From assembly GCA_902812455.1 (NCBI GenBank), contig CADDZH010000095.1, positions 1 through 21,105 of the forward strand: a stretch of DNA of 21,105 bases, in the 5' to 3' direction. This DNA is from Chloroflexota bacterium. GTDB taxonomy: Bacteria > Chloroflexota > Ktedonobacteria > Ktedonobacterales > Ktedonobacteraceae. Positions 15,492 through 21,105 of the stretch are shown piece after piece. Each line of letters starts with the position of its first letter. Position 1 is the first letter of the stretch. The notes beneath the pieces were generated by a model. The model saw nothing but the letters and a program-made list of their open reading frames with translations, made no database searches and was not told where the DNA came from. The position numbers and the translations under genes were made by a program.

Positions 15492-15500
15492 ATTATACCA
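15492..15500 (-). promoter_or_regulatory. Extended -10 promoter for the trypsin-like peptidase
   Basis: The minus strand reads TGGTATAAT, a perfect -10 with the TGn extension. No -35 match lies 17 nt upstream, as expected for extended -10 promoters. The predicted start would give a leader of about 25 nt. Confidence 0.7.
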
Positions 15501-15514
15501 GACTGGATAAAGGG

Positions 15515-15529
15515 GAGAGTTAAACTCTC
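15515..15529. promoter_or_regulatory. Perfect 7-bp dyad at the -35 region (operator candidate)
   Basis: GAGAGTT-A-AACTCTC is a perfect inverted repeat. It starts 18 nt upstream of the -10 of the peptidase promoter, where a bound regulator would touch RNA polymerase. No regulator gene is adjacent. Confidence 0.5.
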
Positions 15530-15579
15530 GAAAGGCAGTTTTTTACCCTGCTCGCTGGTGATCCCCTCGCTCTTTTCAA

Positions 15580-15592
15580 GCCGATAATGAAG
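15580..15592 (+). repeat. Repeat core GCCGATAATGAAG, left copy
   Basis: This 13-mer is exactly repeated in inverted orientation at 15815-15827, bracketing the MITE-like element, and 10 of its bases (GCCGATAATG) recur in the leader at 7380-7626. Confidence 0.7.
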
Positions 15593-15601
15593 ATTAACTA
15601 A

Positions 15602-15732
15602 CCCGATGTGCAAGTTTTCTGAGCGGGGTCCAGGGGCGGCAGCCCCTGGCGGGGTGTGGGGTGTCCCCACTCATTCTCTCTCCCCCCGCGGCCGCAGGCG
15701 GCACTCAAAGCGAAAAAAACTTGCACATGGCG
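15602..15732. mobile_element. 131-bp MITE-like element with 8-bp direct flanks
   Basis: The terminal inverted repeats share a perfect 13-base core, ATGTGCAAGTTTT (15606-15618), with its complement at 15716-15728; outside the core two of four terminal bases also match. TTAACTAA flanks it directly on both sides (15594-15601 and 15733-15740), as a target-site duplication would. Inside is a perfect 8-bp hairpin, CCAGGGGC-GGCA-GCCCCTGG (15630-15649), and GC-rich sequence. It has no coding capacity, so any movement would need a transposase from elsewhere. Confidence 0.78.
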
Positions 15733-15814
15733 TTAACTAATAAATTGGAGGAACCCATTCCTGAGGCCTTCTGGCTCTTCCAGAGCTCGCTTTCGCTCTT
15801 GAGCAGCGCCGAAA

Positions 15815-15851
15815 CTTCATTATCGGCCCTGCCTCGATAATCACCCAAAGG
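15815..15851 (-). repeat. Dispersed repeat core, inverted copy
   Basis: On the minus strand it runs from CCTTTGGGTGATTATCGAGG to GCCGATAATGAAG. It aligns with the leader copy at 7431-7468 at roughly 28 of 37 positions with one single-base gap, and ends in the same 13-mer as 15580-15592. Confidence 0.65.
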
Positions 15852-15866
15852 ATAGAAATCCCTTAA

Positions 15867-16277
15867 TCAGTCCCACCATACAAACAGAACGCGATCATCC
15901 TCATCTTGCAAGTTGGCAAAAATCAACTCATCGTCTTCGGGCAGAAGCACCTCTATCTCGCTGGCCTGCCAGCGCTCTTCGATGAGGCGCTCGAGCTTTG
16001 GCAAAGCCTCTTCGTTCGTCCAGATGTAGACGGTATCGGCAGGCCAATCATTCCACCGCGTTGTGCGCAACAAAGAAAGGCCGAGGGGCAGCCCGCCTTT
16101 CTGCCTGCTCGGATATGGTAGCCGAGTTGCAATTACACTATACCAGAGATGGCGCCATTTCAAGAGATCGCGAACGACACGCTCACCATCGAGAAGATTA
16201 ACGCGTGATCGCCGCAGCAGTTCAAAGTAGAGGCGCTGGACATCATTGATAGACTCATTTTCTTGTTCCTGATCCAT
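15867..16277 (-). CDS. Hypothetical protein
   Basis: 136 residues, acidic, with no membrane segment or signal peptide. The N-terminal half is helical and basic-acidic mixed (VQRLYFELLRRSRVNLLDGERVVRDLL). The C-terminal half has predicted strand-helix-strand character and ends in acidic and aromatic residues (LQDEDDRVLFVWWD). GAGGAG, about 9 nt before the ATG, is a good ribosome site and the base composition matches the host, which supports a real gene. It follows the WD40 kinase gene on the same strand after 396 nt of repeat-rich DNA. I do not recognise the family. Confidence 0.7.
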   Translation of the reverse strand: MDQEQENESINDVQRLYFELLRRSRVNLLDGERVVRDLLKWRHLWYSVIATRLPYPSRQKGGLPLGLSLLRTTRWNDWPADTVYIWTNEEALPKLERLIEERWQASEIEVLLPEDDELIFANLQDEDDRVLFVWWD

Positions 16278-16673
16278 ACCTGGCTACTCCTCTCAATGCA
16301 ATCAATAGGCAAGGCTCAAAAGAACTTGACAATTCCTCAATTACCAGCAAAGTCCGGTAATGTCATGTTGAGCGAAGCGAAACATCCGATGCCCATCGAG
16401 CGAGAACCTTCCCCTTCGCTTCGCTCAGAGCTTGCCCTGAACGAAGTGAAGGGATGACATTGCTTCGGCTCACTCGCTCAGCATGACACATGTTGCTGAT
16501 CTCTTCTGAAAAAGTCCTTTTCACATTCCTATTCTGCCCTCGCCTATGAAAAGCGGCAATCTGCCTTCCTCATTCGTCTTTCTCATAGCGTGCGCGAGCT
16601 TCCAGTCTTCAGGAGGCTAAAGTGATGAAACTTTGTGAGAAATGTTGATGCAGCATCTGCTCTGGGATGCTTG
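16278..16673. other. Repeat-bearing gap between the WD40 kinase and the hypothetical gene
   Basis: No gene in 396 nt. The composite palindromic repeat (16361-16488) takes up a third of it. The remaining sequence shows no clear promoter or terminator. Confidence 0.6.
16361..16488. repeat. Composite of TGTCAT/ATGACA palindromic repeat units
   Basis: It begins TGTCATGTTGAGCGAAGCGA and ends GCTCAGCATGACA, like the simple copy at 10607-10675. In between are two further half-units: CCTTCGCTTCGCTCAG-like sequence (16410-16428) and CCTGAACGAAGTGAAGGGAT (16436-16455) followed by GACA. It appears to be two palindromes joined or one inserted into another. Confidence 0.8.
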
Positions 16674-18584
16674 CTACACTGCTTGCCACACCTGCACAGT
16701 TTTATCAGCACTACCCGAGGCGATGCGCTGCCCATCAGGTGACCAGGCGACTGAAGTCACTGCATCGGAATGCCCTGTGTAGGAGACGATAGGACTGCCA
16801 TTAGTTGCGTTCCATACCTGTACAGTATTATCAGCGCTACCGGAGGCAATGCGCTGCCCATCGGGCGACCACATCACAGCGCCCACAGCTTTGGAATGGC
16901 CCCGATAGGCGAGGAGGTTCTTGCCAGTGACTGCATCCCATACCTGCACTGTCTTGTCCTTGCTTGCGGAGGCGATGCGCTGCCCATCGGGCGACCACAT
17001 CACAGCGCCCACAGCTTTGGAATGGCCGTGATAGACGAAGAGGTTCTTGCCAGTGGCTGCATCCCACACCTGCACTGTCTGATCGCTGCTTGCCGAGGCG
17101 ATGCGCCTGCCATCGGGCGACCAGGCCACGAACCATATAGTTCCAGAATGGCCCCGATAGGTAAAAAGGTTCTTGCCAGTGGCTGCATCCCACACCTGCA
17201 CCGTCTGATCGCTGCTTGCCGAGGCAATGCTCCTTCCATCGGGCGACCAGGCTACAGCATTTATAGGCATACTTCGTAACCAACCAGAATGGCCGCCATA
17301 GGTAAGAAGGTTTTTGCCAGTGACTGCATCCCATACCTGCGCTGTCCTATCATCGCTTGCCGAAGCAATACGCCTTCCATCAGGTGACCACGCCACAACC
17401 CATATAGAGTCAGAATGGCCGCCGTAGATAAGAAGGTTCTTACCAGTAGTAGCCTCCCACACCTGCACCGTCTTATCGTTGCTTGCCGAGGCGATGCGTG
17501 TGCTATCAGGCGACCATGCCACGGCATTGACAGGGGCAGAATGACCACGATAGGTGTAGAGCTGCTTTATTGAGGGTGCAGCGGCTCGCGCATAGGGAGG
17601 CGTCATGGCAGGTGACGATATGACAGGTCCTGTCGGGGGCAGTGTGATCGGCCCCAAGCCAGGTGGCGTAAGCACATGCCCTGAAGGAGTTGCTCGCTGG
17701 GGCTGAGCCGGCGGAGCTGATGGAACGGCCAGGACAGTGGGTGGAAATTCGGATGGGACAAAGGTTGCTGGAGCGGACGCGCTGGCCTGTTCGAGAGCAG
17801 TGGCGAAGGCACGTACGCTGCCGAAACGCTGGTGAGGATCTTTGGCCAGGGCGGTCATCACCACCTCTTCAACAGCAGGAGGGAGCGTGGGCAGCTTCTC
17901 GCGCATGGACGGCGGCGGCACAAACATGTGCTGGCTGGCAATCTCGCTGAAGGAGCCATGAAAGGGGCGATCGCCGGTGAGCCACTCGTAGACCACGACG
18001 CCCAGGGCGTACTGGTCGCTGGCCAGGCGTGGCTTGCCCTGTAATTGCTCAGGGGCCATATAGTAGGCCGTGCCGACCACTTCCTGGGTGCTTTGCATAC
18101 GCGTGCTCTGAGCGATGAGCGCAATGCCGAAGTCGCTGAGCAGGATCTCGCCGCGCCGTCCAACCAGCATGTTCTCCGGCTTGATATCGCGGTGGATCAG
18201 CTTTTCATCATGGGCATATTGTAAGGCATCCACTGCCTGCTTGATGTAGGAGACGATGGTCTCTAAGGGGACGCGAGAGCCTTTGGGATGGCGCTGGCGC
18301 AAGGTGCCATTGGGCGCGTAGTCCATGACGAGAAAGGGCACGCCATCCTGCACGTCGTAGTCGAAAGTCCGCACGATATGGGGATGGATCAGGTGAGCAA
18401 TGGTGCGCGCCTCGTTTAGAAAATATTCGGCCTCGTCACCACCCATTTGCGTATACAGGACTTTGATGGCAGCCTGCGTTCCCAGGCGCACATGCTCGCC
18501 CAGGTAGACTTCGGCGAAGCCACCGCGTCCCAGCAACCTGGCGAGGCGATAATTGCCGAGCTGCTGCCCTGTGCGGTCTGCCAT
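16674..18584 (-). CDS. Ser/Thr protein kinase with C-terminal WD40 beta-propeller
   Basis: 636 residues, PknB-type (Hanks) kinase, apparently soluble. Kinase domain about 12-265: Gly loop LGRGGFAEVY (18-27), K41 (AAIK), HRDIKPEN with D133, DFG with D151, APE at 177-179. Then comes a Pro/Ala/Ser-rich linker (about 268-340) without a membrane helix. Residues 343-636 hold seven WD40 repeats (GH...WSPDG.RIAS.S.D.TVQVW), each 42 residues except the third, which has a 5-residue insertion: a complete seven-bladed propeller, probably a scaffold or substrate platform. The ATG at 18584 follows GAGGAG; an upstream ATG at 18641 lacks a ribosome site. A near-consensus promoter is at 18665-18693. No phosphatase gene is nearby. 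Confidence 0.95.
   Translation of the reverse strand: MADRTGQQLGNYRLARLLGRGGFAEVYLGEHVRLGTQAAIKVLYTQMGGDEAEYFLNEARTIAHLIHPHIVRTFDYDVQDGVPFLVMDYAPNGTLRQRHPKGSRVPLETIVSYIKQAVDALQYAHDEKLIHRDIKPENMLVGRRGEILLSDFGIALIAQSTRMQSTQEVVGTAYYMAPEQLQGKPRLASDQYALGVVVYEWLTGDRPFHGSFSEIASQHMFVPPPSMREKLPTLPPAVEEVVMTALAKDPHQRFGSVRAFATALEQASASAPATFVPSEFPPTVLAVPSAPPAQPQRATPSGHVLTPPGLGPITLPPTGPVISSPAMTPPYARAAAPSIKQLYTYRGHSAPVNAVAWSPDSTRIASASNDKTVQVWEATTGKNLLIYGGHSDSIWVVAWSPDGRRIASASDDRTAQVWDAVTGKNLLTYGGHSGWLRSMPINAVAWSPDGRSIASASSDQTVQVWDAATGKNLFTYRGHSGTIWFVAWSPDGRRIASASSDQTVQVWDAATGKNLFVYHGHSKAVGAVMWSPDGQRIASASKDKTVQVWDAVTGKNLLAYRGHSKAVGAVMWSPDGQRIASGSADNTVQVWNATNGSPIVSYTGHSDAVTSVAWSPDGQRIASGSADKTVQVWQAV
16677..17552 (-). 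repeat. Seven tandem 126-bp WD40-coding repeats
   Basis: The GH dipeptides fall at a 42-codon period (one interval of 47). Some blades are nearly identical at DNA level: a 50-base stretch at about 16850-16900 recurs 126 bases away at about 16976-17026. Blades 3 and 4 share almost the same bases across GKNLF and SASSDQTVQVWDAATG. This indicates recent duplication or gene conversion. Confidence 0.9.
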
Positions 18585-18664
18585 GCTTCTCCTCTTTTCC
18601 AGCTCCAGCAAGCGCGTTGATGGCGCAGTGGTGAAGGACATTCAAGTGGGAAACGTATGCAGAT

Positions 18665-18693
18665 ATTGTAGAAGTATTTGTTGTGTTTGTCAA
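18665..18693 (-). promoter_or_regulatory. Near-consensus sigma70-type promoter for the WD40 kinase
   Basis: On the minus strand TTGACA (18688-18693), a 17-nt spacer and TACAAT (18665-18670). The leader to the ATG at 18584 would be about 73 nt. Confidence 0.85.
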
Positions 18694-18757
18694 GCAGGGT
18701 TTTCCCAAATCGGCAAGCAAGAAATGGGGATTGGCAGAAAGCCCGAAATATGATACC

Positions 18758-18777
18758 TTGTATGGTACAATTGTATG
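18758..18777. promoter_or_regulatory. TTGTA dyad and direct repeat upstream of the Uma2 gene
   Basis: TTGTA-TGG-TACAA is a perfect 5-bp inverted repeat, and TTGTATG is then repeated directly at 18771-18777. It lies 35-54 nt before the Uma2 ATG, between divergent promoters, and may be an operator or part of the -10/-35 region. Confidence 0.35.
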
Positions 18778-18811
18778 CGAGGGTGCATCATGCTCCCACC
18801 ATAATTGATAG

Positions 18812-19441
18812 ATGGCGCATTTCCTAAAGAAAGGCAGGACGAAGTTGACCACTGTTGAGCAACCCCCGGTAGTTCTTCCTGCTGACTGGGTACCAGGGCC
18901 TCCGCAAGGCTGCTGGACCTACGATGATTATGCGGCGCTGCCTGAGGATGGGCAGCGCTATGAAATTGTGAATGGAGTGCTCATTATGGCTCCTGCGCCT
19001 ACTCCAGAGCATCAGTCAATTGAAATACGGATTGGTTACTATCTGTTTCCCCATGTTGATCTTGCAGGTGCTGGAAGGCTTATCCCGTCTCCTGTGGATG
19101 TCGAACTAAGCCCAAAGGACGTAGTTCAACCGGATGTGGTGGTCGTGCTGAATGAGCACCTGGACAGGATACAAAAGAAGAGGATCGTTGGAGCTCCTGA
19201 CCTGGTGGTAGAGATTTCATCGCCAAGTACCGCAGTCCTTGACCGGCTCACCAAATATGAGAAATATGCTCAGGCCGGCATTAGAGAATACTGGATTGTT
19301 AAACCTGAGAGCCGCACGGTGGAGGTATTGGTTTTGGAAAATGGAGAATATCGTTCGCTCGGCATCTTTCGCGGAGAGCAAAGCGTACACTCGCAGCTTG
19401 TGCCGGCACTGGCGGTAAAGGCCGAGCAGTTTTTTGTCTGA
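18812..19441 (+). CDS. Uma2-family protein (PD-(D/E)XK nuclease fold)
   Basis: 209 residues. The Uma2 (DUF820) pattern is complete: YEIVNGVLIMAPAP (50-63), VVQPDVVVV (104-112) with D108, GAPDLVVEISSPST (127-140) with E134, DRLTKYEKYAQAGIREYWIV (144-163) with K148. D108, E134 and K148 form the PD-(D/E)XK-type active site. These proteins are very numerous in Chloroflexota and Cyanobacteria, and no function is established for most of them; no methyltransferase or restriction partner is present. The start is uncertain: ATG 18812 has no good ribosome site, while TTG 18845, preceded by AGGACGAAG, would give 198 residues. Its stop is 2 nt from the fumarase stop on the other strand. Confidence 0.9.
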   Translation: MAHFLKKGRTKLTTVEQPPVVLPADWVPGPPQGCWTYDDYAALPEDGQRYEIVNGVLIMAPAPTPEHQSIEIRIGYYLFPHVDLAGAGRLIPSPVDVELSPKDVVQPDVVVVLNEHLDRIQKKRIVGAPDLVVEISSPSTAVLDRLTKYEKYAQAGIREYWIVKPESRTVEVLVLENGEYRSLGIFRGEQSVHSQLVPALAVKAEQFFV

Positions 19442-19443
19442 CT

Positions 19444-20862
19444 TTATCCTCCCGCCGGGCCACCTTCCAGTCCCGGCTTCGTCATATTCTCTGGATTGAG
19501 GATACGGTCAAGCTCTTCCTCGCTGAGTTTTGTCCTCTCGCGTGCCACCTCGCGTACTGTCTTGCCCGTCTTGTACGCCTCCTTCGAGATCTCGGCAGCA
19601 GCATCATAGCCGATCACGGGAGCGAGTGCTGTGCAGATGGCAAGGCCGCGTTCCACCATCTCCGGCCCCTTCGTTGTCGCCTTAATGCCCTTGATGCACT
19701 GCTCGGTAAAATTGCGTGCCGAGGCTGCCAGCAAGCTGATCGATTGTAACAGGTTGTAGGCAGTGACGGGCATCATGACGTTGATCTCAAAGTTACCGGA
19801 TTGCCCCGCAATCGTAATCGTCGTGTGGTTGCCTATGACCTGAGCGCAGACCATGCAGACAGACTCGGCAATGACCGGGTTGACCTTGCCTGGCATGATC
19901 GAACTGCCGGGCTGGACGGCTGGTATCTCAATCTCGCCGATACCGGCGCGCGGGCCAGAACCGAGCCAGCGGATATCGTTGGCAATTTTCATCAGGCTAA
20001 CTGCCAGCGTGTTGAGCGAGCCGCTCGCCTCGACCACATTATCGAGCGTGCTTTGCGCCTGGAAATGGTTGCTTGTCTCATGCACGGTCACGCCGTTCAT
20101 CTCAGACAGGCGCTGGCATACACGCGACGCAAACTCTGGATGCGTGTTGACGCCCGTGCCAACGGCTGTACCACCAAGAGCAACTTCTGATAACTCGTGT
20201 GCAGCATGACGCAAGCGTGCAATGCCCCGCTCGATCTGCCCTGCATAACCAAGAAACTCCTGCCCCAGGCGAATCGGCGTCGCGTCCTGGAGATGCGTGC
20301 GCCCGGTCTTCACGATGGGCATAAACTCATCTGCCTTCTGCTGCAAGGACCGCTGCAACCCCTCGAGCGCGGGTATCAGGTCATGCTCAATGCCGACCAG
20401 CGCGGAGAGATGTATGGCTGTGGGTATGACATCGTTCGAGGACTGCCCAAAGTTCACATGGTCATTGGGATGAACTTTGCGAGAGCCTCGAGTCCCGCCC
20501 AGCAATTCACTGGCGCGATTAGCGATCACTTCGTTGGCATTCATATTGGTTGAAGTGCCGGAGCCTGTCTGGAAAATGTCCAGCACAAAGTGGCTATCCA
20601 GCTTGCCATCAATAACTTCCTGGGCCGCGCGGATAATGGCCTCGGCAATCTGTGGGTCAATCAGCCCCAGCGATTCGTTGACCTGGGCAGCCGCCTGCTT
20701 GATCTGTCCCAGGGCGCGAATAAACTGGCGCGGGAAGCGTAGATCGCTGATGGGGAAATTGAGGACGGCGCGCTGCGTGCTCGCGCCGTAGTATGCGTCT
20801 ATGGGTACCTGCATCTCTCCCATTGAGTCGCGCTCGATGCGGGTCTGTCCTGTCGTGGTCAT
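19444..20862 (-). CDS. fumC: Class II fumarate hydratase
   Basis: Interconverts fumarate and L-malate in the TCA cycle; cytosolic homotetramer, no iron-sulfur cluster. 472 residues, normal length. The family signatures are present: QTGSGTSTNMNANE (98-111), HPNDHVNFGQSSND (131-144), GRTHLQDATP (187-196) with H190, and GSSIMPGKVNP (319-329) with S321 on the catalytic loop. GRTH (not GRTQ) argues for fumarase over aspartase. The ATG at 20862 is fixed by AGAAGGAGG about 9 nt upstream; the frame stays open a further 70 codons, but that part crosses the promoter and a dispersed repeat. The promoter is an extended -10 at 20896-20904. Confidence 0.96.
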   Translation of the reverse strand: MTTTGQTRIERDSMGEMQVPIDAYYGASTQRAVLNFPISDLRFPRQFIRALGQIKQAAAQVNESLGLIDPQIAEAIIRAAQEVIDGKLDSHFVLDIFQTGSGTSTNMNANEVIANRASELLGGTRGSRKVHPNDHVNFGQSSNDVIPTAIHLSALVGIEHDLIPALEGLQRSLQQKADEFMPIVKTGRTHLQDATPIRLGQEFLGYAGQIERGIARLRHAAHELSEVALGGTAVGTGVNTHPEFASRVCQRLSEMNGVTVHETSNHFQAQSTLDNVVEASGSLNTLAVSLMKIANDIRWLGSGPRAGIGEIEIPAVQPGSSIMPGKVNPVIAESVCMVCAQVIGNHTTITIAGQSGNFEINVMMPVTAYNLLQSISLLAASARNFTEQCIKGIKATTKGPEMVERGLAICTALAPVIGYDAAAEISKEAYKTGKTVREVARERTKLSEEELDRILNPENMTKPGLEGGPAGG

Positions 20863-20895
20863 CGTGATATTCCTCCTTCTATGTATCCTGGCTAG

Positions 20896-20904
20896 ATTAT
20901 ACCA
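20896..20904 (-). promoter_or_regulatory. Extended -10 promoter for fumC
   Basis: The minus strand reads TGGTATAAT, identical to the element before the trypsin-like peptidase. No convincing -35 is present. It is 34 nt upstream of the ATG. Confidence 0.7.
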
Positions 20905-20972
20905 CCGCAGCCGCCAGGGATCATTTACAGGGTAGATTTTTACGTGGACCCGCCTGGGAAGAGGATGTACCT

Positions 20973-21105
20973 GATGATTTTTGACACCCGAATCGGGGAA
21001 TAGGGTGGAGAGGAGTGATGCGAAGGAGGGGCGCGGGGACAAGCACCAGGCCCCCGCCCATCCCCCATCCACCCACAGCTTCGATAAATCGAGCTTCTAC
21101 AAGCC
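20973..21105. repeat. Dispersed repeat element, cut by the window end
   Basis: Its left end, GATGATTTTTGACACCCGAA, matches the terminus of the 1044-1151 element (26 of 30 bases identical to 21002). The part at 21031-21103 is copy B of the 73-bp repeat found at 3565-3637. It therefore links both repeats into one family: the 1044 copy would be a short form and the 3565 copy one with degraded ends. It lies just upstream of the fumC promoter. Confidence 0.8.

Larger units (their letters stand above)
15460..15866. other. Repeat-filled intergenic region
   Basis: No convincing gene in 407 nt. From left to right it holds the peptidase ribosome site, promoter and dyad (15460-15529), a repeat core (15580-15592), the 131-bp MITE-like element (15602-15732) and an inverted copy of the repeat core (15815-15851). 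A 67-codon minus frame across 15467-15670 runs through the element and is not believed. Confidence 0.7.

Noticed and set aside
13845..15600. Integrative element inserted at tRNA-Val
   Set aside because: No integrase and no repeated tRNA 3' end were seen; only AT-richness and position suggest it.
15467..15670. 67-codon minus-strand ORF
   Set aside because: It covers the promoter and half of the MITE-like element; no ribosome site or similarity.
16770..17279. 169-codon plus-strand ORF opposite the kinase
   Set aside because: It is a periodic shadow of the 126-bp WD40 repeats; the minus strand has clear protein homology.
16677..17552. Regularly spaced repeats as a CRISPR array
   Set aside because: The repeats are 126 bp, contiguous and in phase with WD40 codons; there are no unique spacers and no cas genes.
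20863..21072. 70-residue N-terminal extension of the fumarase frame
   Set aside because: It crosses the ribosome site, the extended -10 promoter and a dispersed repeat, has no fumarase homology, and a strong AGAAGGAGG precedes ATG 20862.

Overview
The window looks like chromosomal DNA of a Gram-positive-type, spore- or mycelium-forming Chloroflexota, most likely a member of the Ktedonobacteria. This is an inference from gene content: a sedolisin with a PTPSPSP-type linker and an extra C-terminal domain, a Ser/Thr kinase fused to WD40 blades, a Uma2 nuclease, a polytopic sulfite-oxidase-type molybdoenzyme, and an abundance of small palindromic intergenic repeats. No marker gene here fixes the taxonomy. 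The DNA is moderately GC-rich except for an AT-richer patch at about 13.9-15.5 kb.

Layout. 1-53: the end of a gene with a Pro-rich tail (+), converging on map (63-851, -). 1231-3507: secreted sedolisin (+), converging on a membrane-anchored molybdopterin oxidoreductase (3661-5361, -). 5495-7379: ROK sugar kinase and TlyA rRNA methyltransferase (+, 4 nt apart). 7627-10592: benzoate-CoA-ligase-type acyl-CoA synthetase, a shortened crotonase-like protein and a Nudix hydrolase (+), preceded by a structured leader. 10816-13536: OmpR-type response regulator, sensor kinase (ATGA overlap) and a stand-alone hot-dog dehydratase-like protein (+). 13614-13918: tRNA-Leu(GAG), with a near-consensus promoter, and tRNA-Val(UAC). 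14129-15459: AT-rich pair of a TTG-start four-helix membrane protein (+) and a trypsin-like protease (-), ends 2 nt apart. 15867-16277: unknown small protein (-). 16674-18584: Ser/Thr kinase with a seven-bladed WD40 propeller (-). 18812-19441: Uma2 nuclease-fold protein (+), ends 2 nt from class II fumarase (19444-20862, -).

Most genes are housekeeping or ordinary accessory genes. The least expected content is between genes. At least five kinds of small repeat are visible: a 131-bp MITE-like element with terminal inverted repeats and an 8-bp direct flank (15602-15732), which lies between two inverted copies of another repeat core, with a third copy in the leader of the acyl-CoA synthetase gene; a family with TTTTTRACAMCCGAA-type ends (1044-1151 and 20973 onward); a 73-bp near-identical repeat (3565-3637, 21031-21103); and TGTCAT...ATGACA palindromes (10607-10675, 16361-16488). 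At the protein level the more notable points are a twin-arginine-like motif after four membrane helices in the molybdoenzyme, near-identical WD40 blades in the kinase, and a crotonase-like protein that lacks the central part of the fold. I found no CRISPR array, prophage, transposase or recognisable new defence system.
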